In this document: positions 18,642 to 26,527 of the stretch, in pieces
How the letters are laid out: each line of letters starts with the position of its first letter
How positions within the stretch are numbered: the first letter of the stretch is position 1
Assembly (NCBI GenBank): GCA_903876745.1
Contig: CAIRBD010000359.1
Span: 1-41,874 of the forward strand
Source: an uncultured Gemmatimonadota bacterium
Lineage (GTDB): Bacteria > Gemmatimonadota > Gemmatimonadetes > Gemmatimonadales > Gemmatimonadaceae
Reading direction: 5' to 3'
DNA: 41,874 nt
The notes under the pieces: generated by a model
The model's input: only the letters and a program-made list of their open reading frames with translations
The model's database searches: none
Told to the model about the DNA's origin: nothing
Program-made: the position numbers and the translations under genes

Positions 18642-19028
18642 CTACGGGCGGTAGGCGATGCAGTCGATCTCCACACGGAGCCCGTCGCCGGGGAGGGCCG
18701 CCGCCTGGATCGTGGTGCGGGCTGGTCGGTGGTCTCCGAACGCGCGTTCGTAGGCGCCGTTCATCTGCGTGAACTCTTTCATGTCCAACAGAAAGACGCC
18801 GCAACGCAGCACGTATTGGAGATCGGAACCGGCGGCCTGGAGAATGGTGCGTACGTTCTCGAGGCACTGCGTCGTCTGCGCGGCCGGGTCGGAACCGACC
18901 AGCTGGCCGGTGGCGGGATCGGTGGCCCCCTGGCCTGAGACGAAGATGAGGCGTTCGAAGCCCATGCCCGGCGAGTACGGGCCGACGGGTTTCGGCAGGT
19001 TGGCGGAGTGGATGGGGCGGTGCGTCAT
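18642..19028 (-). CDS. RidA/YjgF/UK114 family protein
   Basis: PVGPYSPGMGFERLIFVSGQGATDPATGQLV, LRCGVFLLDMKEFTQMNGAYERAFG, PARTTIQAAALPGDGLRVEIDCIA. Confidence 0.95.
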   Translation of the reverse strand: MTHRPIHSANLPKPVGPYSPGMGFERLIFVSGQGATDPATGQLVGSDPAAQTTQCLENVRTILQAAGSDLQYVLRCGVFLLDMKEFTQMNGAYERAFGDHRPARTTIQAAALPGDGLRVEIDCIAYRP

Positions 19029-19097
19029 GGTCTGATCGAAAGGGGAACGTGGGAGCGCCGGCACGTGACCCGGCGCGTGAACGGGCAGTAGTTTGCA

Positions 19098-20279
19098 ATG
19101 AGCGAGGGACGGCGCGCTTCCTCAAATTGGTCGATCACGCCAGTCATGTACATCGAAGCGGACGACGCAAAGCTATTGCTCGCGGAGGTGGGCCGCTTCG
19201 CACGTGAGCGCATCGGGAGCGCGGTCGCGCGTCCGGAGACGCCGGTGGACGTTTTCGTTCTGGATGCGCTCACTCGGGAAGCCCGAGAACTCGGCATCCT
19301 GCCGCAGGAAGGTGCCGGCGGCGGTTTCGGTCTCTGGGAAGGCACCGACGATGCCGGCGGCATGGCACTGAGCCTCGGGATCCTCGCACACGTGGGGTAC
19401 GCGAACGCCGGCATCGCCGTGGCCTGGCACCGCAGCGCGCTCGCGCGCTGGCTCTCCGCCGCGCTCGGCGCTCCGTTCGATGCCGAGGATCTCCACGCAA
19501 CGACACTGGTGCCCACCGGGCATTTCGGTCTGGCGCGTACCGCGGCGGCGCGGTGGATCAAATCCGCCGACCAGTCAGACGAAGAGGTCGCGCTGCTCGC
19601 CGACTGGCTCGACCGCACCGCGCACACGACGACTGTCATCGCTCCGTCGCCGTGGAGCACGCTGTTCTGGCCGGTCTGGCGCGACGGACTCATCGCGTGG
19701 CAGCGCGCTGACCGCTCGCAACTGACCGTGACGCGGCTTGACGCGCAACACGGCCTCGATGAACTCGCCGCATTCGCGGTGCGCGCGGGAGCAGGCGCGA
19801 GCGGCACCGCGACGCCGGATGCTGGTGCATCGCGCGCCATCTTCGGACAAGTGCTGGCGCTGGACATGATCGGATTGCTCGCTATCGCCACCGGCGCCGT
19901 GACACGCGGCCATGAGATGGCGCGTGATTTTGCCGCTCTCCGAACACAGGGCGGCGTGGTGATCGCCCGCCATCCTGCGGTGCAGCAGATGCTGAGTGAG
20001 ATCGAGATCGCGCGCCGGCAGGCCGAGGCGGCGCTCGATGGCTTCGCCAAGCCCATCGGCGATATCGACATCGGTACGGTGGCCGCCGCGCGCGCCGGCA
20101 CACATCCGCTGCTCTGCCATGCAGCCAATCAGGTGGTGCAGATCCACGGCGGCATCGGATACATGCGCGACGCCGGCGCCGAGAAGATCGTGCGCGACGT
20201 GAACATGCTGAAGCTCATGACCGGAGGGACGCGGGAGGCCCACGCGTTCGTGGCTGGATGGACGGGAACGTTCGCATGA
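19098..20279 (+). CDS. Acyl-CoA dehydrogenase-like protein, apparently lacking canonical catalytic motifs
   Basis: C-terminal VVQIHGGIGYMRDAGAEKIVRDVNMLKLMTGGT is ACAD-like; no ITEPxAGSD motif and no YEGTnqI motif seen. Confidence 0.8.
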   Translation: MSEGRRASSNWSITPVMYIEADDAKLLLAEVGRFARERIGSAVARPETPVDVFVLDALTREARELGILPQEGAGGGFGLWEGTDDAGGMALSLGILAHVGYANAGIAVAWHRSALARWLSAALGAPFDAEDLHATTLVPTGHFGLARTAAARWIKSADQSDEEVALLADWLDRTAHTTTVIAPSPWSTLFWPVWRDGLIAWQRADRSQLTVTRLDAQHGLDELAAFAVRAGAGASGTATPDAGASRAIFGQVLALDMIGLLAIATGAVTRGHEMARDFAALRTQGGVVIARHPAVQQMLSEIEIARRQAEAALDGFAKPIGDIDIGTVAAARAGTHPLLCHAANQVVQIHGGIGYMRDAGAEKIVRDVNMLKLMTGGTREAHAFVAGWTGTFA

Positions 20280-21646
20280 CGGCATCCCATCTGAGTGGAC
20301 ACCTGCCGGCGGACCACGCGTTGTCGCCGGCGTGGCAGTTCAAGCGTTTTCCGGCGATCGGCCGCATGCTCGCCGACTATCCTGCCCGCGATCTCTGGGA
20401 CACCGACTTCGCGCGTCTGCCGGCGCCGCTAGCCAGGCAGCGATTGCGCGCGCGCGAGTTCGCGGAGCGGTATCTGGTGCCGGCCGCGGCGGAGCTCGAT
20501 CTCGCGCCCCACGCCGCCGCCGGGACGTGTCATCCGCTGGCACGAAGCATCCTCGCCGAGGCAGGCCGACAGGGCTGGCTCAGTTACTTCCTTCCGCGTC
20601 CACTGGGGAGCATGGCGTGGCGCACGCTGCCCTACGCTCCGATCTGGCAGAGCACGCTGATCGTGGAAGAGTTCAGCCGAGCGTGCGGCGGTCTCATGCT
20701 GTTGCTCTCCGCGCATCATCTGGGCGTGATGCCGCTCGTGCTGGGGGGCGACCTCGGAACGATCCTGCGCTTCGTGGCGCCCGTGTATCGCGCGTGCGAG
20801 CGCGGCGATCCACACCTCGTGGCGTTCGCGATCACGGAACCGGGTGCCGGCTCCGACGCGGAGGACGGGCATGGTGCGTCGCTCTACCATCCCGGCGTGA
20901 TCGCCACGCCGACGAAGGGCGGGTATCTGCTGAACGGCCGCAAGTGCTACATCAGCGGCGGCGATCTGGCGAAGACCGCCACCGTGTTCGCGGCGCTGCA
21001 GGGTGAGGGGATGGATTCGTGGACCTGCTTCTATGTCGACTGCACCGCCCCCGGGTTCAGGGTGGCGCGCACCGAACTGAAGATGGGCATGCGGGCGTCC
21101 GGTGCGGCGGACCTCGAGTTCACCGACATGTTCGTGCCGACCGACCGCATCATCGGCGGACTGCGCAACGGGTGGGCGCTCAACCGTGCCACGCTGAACG
21201 CATCGCGCATCCCGGTGGCATCGATGGCCGTGGGTTTTGCGCGCGCGGCAACGGAGACCGCGGTGGAGTTCGCGCGCCGGTACCTGCTGGGCGGTAAGGC
21301 GCTGATCCACTATCAGGACGTCCAACTGCACCTTGCGACGATGGTAGCCGAGACACGCGCGATGCGCAGCCTGGTGTGGCAGGAGGCGCGGCACGCGTGG
21401 CGGCCGCGACAACTCGATGCGTCGCTCTGCAAGTTCCACGCGACGGACCGTGCGCAGCATGTGTGCGAGATGGCGATGGACCTGCTGGCCGACCATGGCG
21501 TGCAACACGAACAGCGCGTGGAAAAGATCTTCCGTGATGTACGGCTGACGCGGATCTTCGAAGGGACGAACCAGATCAACCGGTTGTCGATGATGGAAGA
21601 TTGGCAGGGGCAGTTGCTGGCGCCCGACCGACCCGTGGGGGTGTGA
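20276..21646 (+). CDS. Acyl-CoA dehydrogenase, canonical catalytic motifs
   Basis: AFAITEPGAGSDAEDG, GRKCYISGG, KIFRDVRLTRIFEGTNQINRL; ATGA overlap with the upstream paralogue. Confidence 0.93.
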   Translation: MTASHLSGHLPADHALSPAWQFKRFPAIGRMLADYPARDLWDTDFARLPAPLARQRLRAREFAERYLVPAAAELDLAPHAAAGTCHPLARSILAEAGRQGWLSYFLPRPLGSMAWRTLPYAPIWQSTLIVEEFSRACGGLMLLLSAHHLGVMPLVLGGDLGTILRFVAPVYRACERGDPHLVAFAITEPGAGSDAEDGHGASLYHPGVIATPTKGGYLLNGRKCYISGGDLAKTATVFAALQGEGMDSWTCFYVDCTAPGFRVARTELKMGMRASGAADLEFTDMFVPTDRIIGGLRNGWALNRATLNASRIPVASMAVGFARAATETAVEFARRYLLGGKALIHYQDVQLHLATMVAETRAMRSLVWQEARHAWRPRQLDASLCKFHATDRAQHVCEMAMDLLADHGVQHEQRVEKIFRDVRLTRIFEGTNQINRLSMMEDWQGQLLAPDRPVGV

Positions 21647-21647
21647 C

Positions 21648-22433
21648 GTGACCAGGTGGCAGAGCGACCCGTTCTTCCAGTATCCGCGCACGACGTTCCC
21701 GACGAGTGAAGGGGACGTCGAGTTGCCGATCCTCTACTACGACGATTCGCACGTGATGGCGCTCTTCCGCGTGGAGTACGATCGGGCGCAGGCGCTGGTG
21801 GCCGAGCACGGGCTCGTGGCGGTGCGGTTGGCGGGCGGCAAGGCGTTGGTGGGCGTCGCCTTCTATGAATACCGAGCGACGTCGATCGCCGACTACCGCG
21901 AGGTTGGGGTGGCGATCGCGGTGGTTCCGGCCGGAACGGCGATGCCGATGTTCCCCCTCGTGTCGATGTTGGAGCGTCTCGATACGGGGACGGTGGGGTT
22001 CTGGATCATCGACCTGCCGGTCACGACGGCGGCGGCCTGCGCGGCGGGCCGGGAGATCTGGGGTTATCCGAAGTTCGTCACGCCGATCCAGTTCACGCTC
22101 GAAGGGGGCGATTTCCGTGGCGCGGTGACGGACCCCGTGAGCGGTGGCGACCTCGTGACCCTCGCCGGCGCCGCGGGGCCCGGCATTCCAGGGCCGCTGC
22201 TCGACCTGATCCTCTATTCGCGGCTCGACGGTCGGATGCTCCGCACGCTCGTGAACACGCGTGGCGGCGGTCGGGTGTGTATGCCGGGTTCCCTGCGCCT
22301 CGACGTGTCCGCGAGCCCCCATCCGATGGCCCAGCGGCTGCGCGCGCTGGGGCTCGAGCGGGCTGAGCCGATGGTCATGCTGCATACGCACGCGCTGCAG
22401 TTGCGACTCAACGCGGGCGCCCCGCTCCCATAG
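21648..22433 (+). CDS. Acetoacetate decarboxylase-like (ADC superfamily) protein
   Basis: YREVGVAIAVVP, ...AAGREIWGYPKFVTPIQFTLEGGDFRG, C-terminal small beta fold. Confidence 0.8.
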   Translation: MTRWQSDPFFQYPRTTFPTSEGDVELPILYYDDSHVMALFRVEYDRAQALVAEHGLVAVRLAGGKALVGVAFYEYRATSIADYREVGVAIAVVPAGTAMPMFPLVSMLERLDTGTVGFWIIDLPVTTAAACAAGREIWGYPKFVTPIQFTLEGGDFRGAVTDPVSGGDLVTLAGAAGPGIPGPLLDLILYSRLDGRMLRTLVNTRGGGRVCMPGSLRLDVSASPHPMAQRLRALGLERAEPMVMLHTHALQLRLNAGAPLP

Positions 22434-22514
22434 GCGATTCCTACCGCGGTTGAGGTATTTTGCACCGCCTCGCGACGGAACGGTGACATTGCCCCCCTTG
22501 ACGGGGTACTCCTA

Positions 22515-22535
22515 TTAGTTGCAATGTGTACCTAA
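22515..22535. promoter_or_regulatory. Second copy of the TTAGTT-N11-CTAA 21-bp motif
   Basis: TTAGTTGCAATGTGTACCTAA versus TTAGTTTCAACACGCGACTAA at 16701-16721: 14/21 identical, same spacing; TTGACG at 22498-22503 upstream. Confidence 0.4.
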
Positions 22536-22553
22536 CGTCAAAAGGAGCGGCTT

Positions 22554-22871
22554 TTGCTCGCGTACTTGGACGCACTGGTCACCGCCGTACGCACCCGCGA
22601 CGCCGCCGAGATCGAGCGGCTGCTCGCGCACCCGCTCGCCCGCGTCCTCTCGCGCGCGGCGCTGCACGAAACGCGCGCCGCTCTGCAGCATGGCGCGCAA
22701 TCGCGTGCGCCGTTGCGTCTGCTCCAGCTCCGTCATCAAACGGCACAGTTGCTCGGCGAGACCGATGCGGCGTCCGTTGCGGAGCCTCGCGTCCCCCCGC
22801 CTTCCACGGCGCGGCCGGCCGAGCGGCGCGCTCCCGCCCGGTACCAGATGGAGCTTTCGCTCTCGGCCTGA
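22554..22871 (+). CDS. Small hypothetical protein (105 aa), TTG start
   Basis: AAAAGGAG SD 7 nt before TTG; promoter-like TTGACG..TGCAAT upstream; followed by a hairpin. Confidence 0.55.
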   Translation: MLAYLDALVTAVRTRDAAEIERLLAHPLARVLSRAALHETRAALQHGAQSRAPLRLLQLRHQTAQLLGETDAASVAEPRVPPPSTARPAERRAPARYQMELSLSA

Positions 22872-22902
22872 CCGCGTCGTACTCCCGATCGCCCGTCGTC
22901 GT

Positions 22903-22930
22903 ACGCCCGGCCCGCCTTCGCGCGCCGGGC
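22903..22930. terminator. Hairpin between small ORF and VanX-like gene
   Basis: CGCCCGGC-N12-GCCGGGCG followed by TCTGCGTTTC. Confidence 0.45.
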
Positions 22931-22939
22931 GTCTGCGTT

Positions 22940-24001
22940 TCAAGGACGTGCGGGCACCGCGTCGAAGGGAAGGTTCAGGACCGGGTAGTCCCGCCACGAG
23001 TGGTAGTCAAAGTGCCACCATTCCGAGGGGTTCACCGTGAACCCCTCGGCTTCCATCACACGCCGCAGCAGGTCGCGATTCCACCGCTCCAGCGCTGTCC
23101 CGCCCGGATACGCGGCGTACGAGCGGCGGGAGAACTCGTCGTAGCCGCCGGTCATGCGGATGGGACGCCCCGTGACACGGTCGCAGACCGTGAGGTCGAC
23201 GGCGGCGCCGCGATTGTGCTTCGATCCCTCGGCGGGGTTCGCCACGAACTCGTGATCGGCGCCCGTGGTCGCCTCCCAGAACATCTTCGTCACATACCAC
23301 GGCCGGTATGCGTCGTGGATGAGCAGCCCGTAGCCGTAGGCGGCGAGCTTGCGGTGCGCGCGCACGAGCGCGTCAGCGGCCGGCCGTTGCAGGAAGGCGC
23401 GAGCGGCGGAATACATCGGCGCGCCGAGGAAGTTGTTCGTCGACGCGTATCGGATGTCGAGGCGGATGGAGGAATCGAGGGCGACCAGTTCGGTGAGCTC
23501 CGCGCCGCGCGCGCGCGCCGGTTCGTGCGGCGGCGATGCCGCGAGCGCGGCGCGGCGCAGCTCGTCGATGGGATGCAGCGGTGTCACACGAAAGGTGACG
23601 CCCTCGTCGGTGCCGAGCGCCCGGCGCACGAGCGTCCGCGCCTCGAATCGGAGCGAATGACCGCGGCCGGTGGAGTCGCGCGCGAACGCATTCACGGGAA
23701 CGGCGCGCTCCCGCGCGCCGTCCATCGCGATCAGACGGCCGCCGCGCTCGAGGACGATCACGCTGTCCACGGCATCTCCATACTCGCCGACGAGTGCGGC
23801 GAGTTCTCGCGGCGCGGCGCGCGGCCGGCGTCGCGCCGCGTCGTCGAGGGTGAGCGGCTGCCCGGCGAGCCGACGGGCTGTGCTGTCGGGGCGTGTCGCG
23901 GACGGGGCGCGCTGGGCGCGCATCGGCAACGCCAGGCAGAGCGCGGGGAGCACGATGCGCGCGATCAGGTAGGCGCATCGAAGAGAAGCGTAGCGTGGCA
24001 T
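22940..24001 (-). CDS. M15 D-Ala-D-Ala dipeptidase (VanX/DdpX-like) with extra N-terminal domain
   Basis: LDIRYASTNNFLGAPMY, LIHDAYRPWYVTKMFWE, SKHNRGAAVDLTV, SEWWHFDY; signal peptide if started at 24001. Confidence 0.9.
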   Translation of the reverse strand: MPRYASLRCAYLIARIVLPALCLALPMRAQRAPSATRPDSTARRLAGQPLTLDDAARRRPRAAPRELAALVGEYGDAVDSVIVLERGGRLIAMDGARERAVPVNAFARDSTGRGHSLRFEARTLVRRALGTDEGVTFRVTPLHPIDELRRAALAASPPHEPARARGAELTELVALDSSIRLDIRYASTNNFLGAPMYSAARAFLQRPAADALVRAHRKLAAYGYGLLIHDAYRPWYVTKMFWEATTGADHEFVANPAEGSKHNRGAAVDLTVCDRVTGRPIRMTGGYDEFSRRSYAAYPGGTALERWNRDLLRRVMEAEGFTVNPSEWWHFDYHSWRDYPVLNLPFDAVPARP

Positions 24002-24108
24002 GTGAGGCACCGGAGAGGTGTTCGCCACGAACATCGGTGTTCGGCGGCCAAGCACAAGCCCCGGCGCCGTGAGGGCGGCGCCAGGGCGTGTGCTGCGATC
24101 ACGGGGCG

Positions 24109-24318
24109 TCAGGGCGCCTTGGTGACGTCGGAGGCCTGCGGTCCCTTCTGGCCCTGGACGATCTCGAACTCCACCTTGTCGCCTTCGGCGAGGGACTTGA
24201 ATCCTGCCGACTGAATCGCGCTGAAGTGCACGAAGACATCCGGTCCTCCTTCGCGGGAGATGAATCCGAATCCCTTCGCGTCATTGAACCACTTGACCGT
24301 GCCAGCGATGCGTGCCAT
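24109..24318 (-). CDS. Cold-shock domain protein
   Basis: 69 aa; [31 protein letters not shown]. Confidence 0.97.
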   Translation of the reverse strand: MARIAGTVKWFNDAKGFGFISREGGPDVFVHFSAIQSAGFKSLAEGDKVEFEIVQGQKGPQASDVTKAP

Positions 24319-24456
24319 GAACCGTTCCTCGCTCCCGCCAGGGGGCAAAGTGAAGCACTCCCGTGTACTGCGCCCAAGGGGTTATGGACGCAGCACGAGA
24401 GCCGAGCCAGCGGTGCCCTGACGGGAAGCCGAGAGCTCACGGTTATTTAACGCCGT

Positions 24457-24484
24457 AACCCCCCAAGAGGTTCATTGGGGGGTT
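24457..24484. terminator. Perfect 10-bp-arm hairpin upstream of csp
   Basis: AACCCCCCAA-gaggttca-TTGGGGGGTT, followed by GTTTTG on the plus strand. Confidence 0.5.
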
Positions 24485-24492
24485 GTTTTGGG

Positions 24493-24702
24493 TCAGGCGG
24501 CGCCGGCGATGTAGCGGGCGAAGCGTCCGCAGGCCGTGCAGCGGAGCGTGACCTGGCAGCGCGGGGGAGGAGGGAAGTCGCCGGGATCGCGTTCAATCGA
24601 GCCCGAGCAGGACGGGCACGAGAGGGGCGACCCATTTCGGTCGTTGGCGATGAGATTGAGGGCCTGGGCCGGATTGAAAGAGGCCGGGCGGGGCTTTCGC
24701 AT
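24493..24702 (-). CDS. Small zinc-ribbon protein (69 aa)
   Basis: SCPSCSGS...LRCTACGRF: two CxxC pairs. Confidence 0.65.
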   Translation of the reverse strand: MRKPRPASFNPAQALNLIANDRNGSPLSCPSCSGSIERDPGDFPPPPRCQVTLRCTACGRFARYIAGAA

Positions 24703-24769
24703 GCAATCTCCAGTTGGTCATGGGGCGCGACGGTGACAGACACCGTTGCTACAACGAGTGAAAACTAAA

Positions 24770-24802
24770 CGGGTCCGGCCCAATTCCGAAGGGCCGGACC
24801 CG
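24770..24802 (-). terminator. Rho-independent terminator of the fumarase gene
   Basis: CGGGTCCGGCCC-aattccgaa-GGGCCGGACCCG, 12-bp perfect stem; minus-strand downstream sequence TTTAGTTTTCAC is T-rich. Confidence 0.85.
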
Positions 24803-24843
24803 ATTATTCGGCGTGTTTTCGCTCGAATTCCGTCTTTGAGAGC

Positions 24844-26367
24844 CTATCCGACGGCGATCGGGAGCTCCCGGATGCGTTTCTGCCATTCCGCGGGTCCGCT
24901 TTCGTGCACATTCCGGCCCTCGGCGTCCACGGCGACGGTCACGGGCATGTCTTCCACGGTGAACTCGTAGATCGCCTCCATGCCGAGCTCAGGGAACGCG
25001 ATACAACGCGACGCCCGGATGGCCTTGGACACGAGATAGGCTGCGCCGCCGATCGCCATCAGATACGCCGCGCGGTGCTTGCGGATCGCCTCGAGCCCGG
25101 CCGGACCGCGTTCGGCTTTGCCGACCATCGCGATGAGTCCGGTCTTCTCGAGCATCATCTCGGTGAACTTGTCCATGCGGGTCGCGGTGGTCGGCCCGGC
25201 CGGACCGACCACTTCATCGCGCACCGGATCGACGGGGCCGACGTAGTAGATCATGCGATTCGTGAAGTCGACGCCCGGCGGCAATCCCTCACCGCTCGCG
25301 TACAGGTCGGCGATCCGCTTGTGCGCCGCGTCGCGTCCGGTGAGCAGCTTGCCGTTGAGCAACAGTCGATCACCGGCGGTCCAGCTCGCAACCTCGTCGC
25401 GCGTGAGCGTGTCGAGGTTCACGTGCTTCGCATTGCGGTCGGGGCGCCACGTCACGTCGGGCCAATCGGACAGTTTCGGCACGGGAAGATGTGCCGCGCC
25501 GGACCCGTCGAGCGTGAAGTGCGCGTGGCGGGTGGCCGCGCAGTTGGGGATCATCGCGACGGGCTTCGATGCCGCGTGTGTCGGGTAGTCGAGGATCTTC
25601 ACGTCGAGTACCGTGGAGAGTCCGCCGAGTCCCTGCGCGCCGATGCCGAGGGCGTTCACCTTGTCGAAGAGTTCGATGCGCAGCTCTTCAATCTTATTCT
25701 GCGGGCCGCGCGCCTTGAGCTGTGTCATGTCGATGTTGCCCATCAGCGACTCCTTCGCCAGCAGCATGGCCTTCTCCGCGCTGCCGCCGATACCGATGCC
25801 GAGCATGCCGGGCGGACACCACCCGGCGCCCATCAACGGGACGGTCTTGAGCACCCAGTCGACGATGGAGTCGCTCGGATTGAGCATGACGAATTTCGTC
25901 TTGTTCTCCGAACCGCCGCCCTTCGCGGCGACCTTCACGTCGACCGTGTCACCGGGCACGAGTTGCACGTGGATGACGGCGGGCGTGTTGTCCTTCGTGT
26001 TCTTGCGGCCGAATGCCGGGTCGGCGACGATCGATGCGCGGAGCACGTTGTCGGGCTGCAGATACGCGCGGCGCACGCCCTCGTTCACCATGTCCTCGAG
26101 CGACATCGTGGCGTCCCAGCGCACGTTCATCCCGACTTTCAGGAAGACGACGACGATGCCGGTGTCCTGACAGATGGGGCGGTGCCCCTCGGCGCACATC
26201 CGCGAGTTGGTGAGGATCTGCGCGATAGCGTCTTTGGCGGCCGGCGACTGTTCCTTCTCGTACGCGTCGCCGAGCGCCGTGATGTAATCCACGGGATGGA
26301 AATACGAGATGTGCTGGAGCGCGTCCTGGATGGACTGTATGAGGTCGTCCTGCTTGATGACGGTCAC
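24844..26367 (-). CDS. Class I (Fe-S) fumarate hydratase
   Basis: 507 aa; RPICQDTGIVVVFLKVG, GGGSENKTKF, GWCPPGMLGIGIGGSAEKAM, GPAGPTTATRMDKF. Confidence 0.94.
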   Translation of the reverse strand: MTVIKQDDLIQSIQDALQHISYFHPVDYITALGDAYEKEQSPAAKDAIAQILTNSRMCAEGHRPICQDTGIVVVFLKVGMNVRWDATMSLEDMVNEGVRRAYLQPDNVLRASIVADPAFGRKNTKDNTPAVIHVQLVPGDTVDVKVAAKGGGSENKTKFVMLNPSDSIVDWVLKTVPLMGAGWCPPGMLGIGIGGSAEKAMLLAKESLMGNIDMTQLKARGPQNKIEELRIELFDKVNALGIGAQGLGGLSTVLDVKILDYPTHAASKPVAMIPNCAATRHAHFTLDGSGAAHLPVPKLSDWPDVTWRPDRNAKHVNLDTLTRDEVASWTAGDRLLLNGKLLTGRDAAHKRIADLYASGEGLPPGVDFTNRMIYYVGPVDPVRDEVVGPAGPTTATRMDKFTEMMLEKTGLIAMVGKAERGPAGLEAIRKHRAAYLMAIGGAAYLVSKAIRASRCIAFPELGMEAIYEFTVEDMPVTVAVDAEGRNVHESGPAEWQKRIRELPIAVG

Positions 26368-26527
26368 GTGGCGGGTCCTGTGGTGAAGGCTGCCTGAATT
26401 CTAGCCGCGGCATGCACGCCGGTGTCAGGCAAATGCCGGTAAACGTGGCGGCGATTCACACCGGCAGGGAGACGGCGGTCGCATCCCGCGTGTCGCCGTG
26501 GGGCGGGGCATCGCGAGCGGTCTACGC

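Noticed and set aside
22526-24214. 562-aa plus-strand ORF
   Set aside because: Antisense to the VanX-like and csp genes; no family motifs; GC-driven open frame.
24904-26397. 497-aa plus-strand ORF
   Set aside because: Antisense to class I fumarase, His/Arg/Glu/Val-rich antisense composition.
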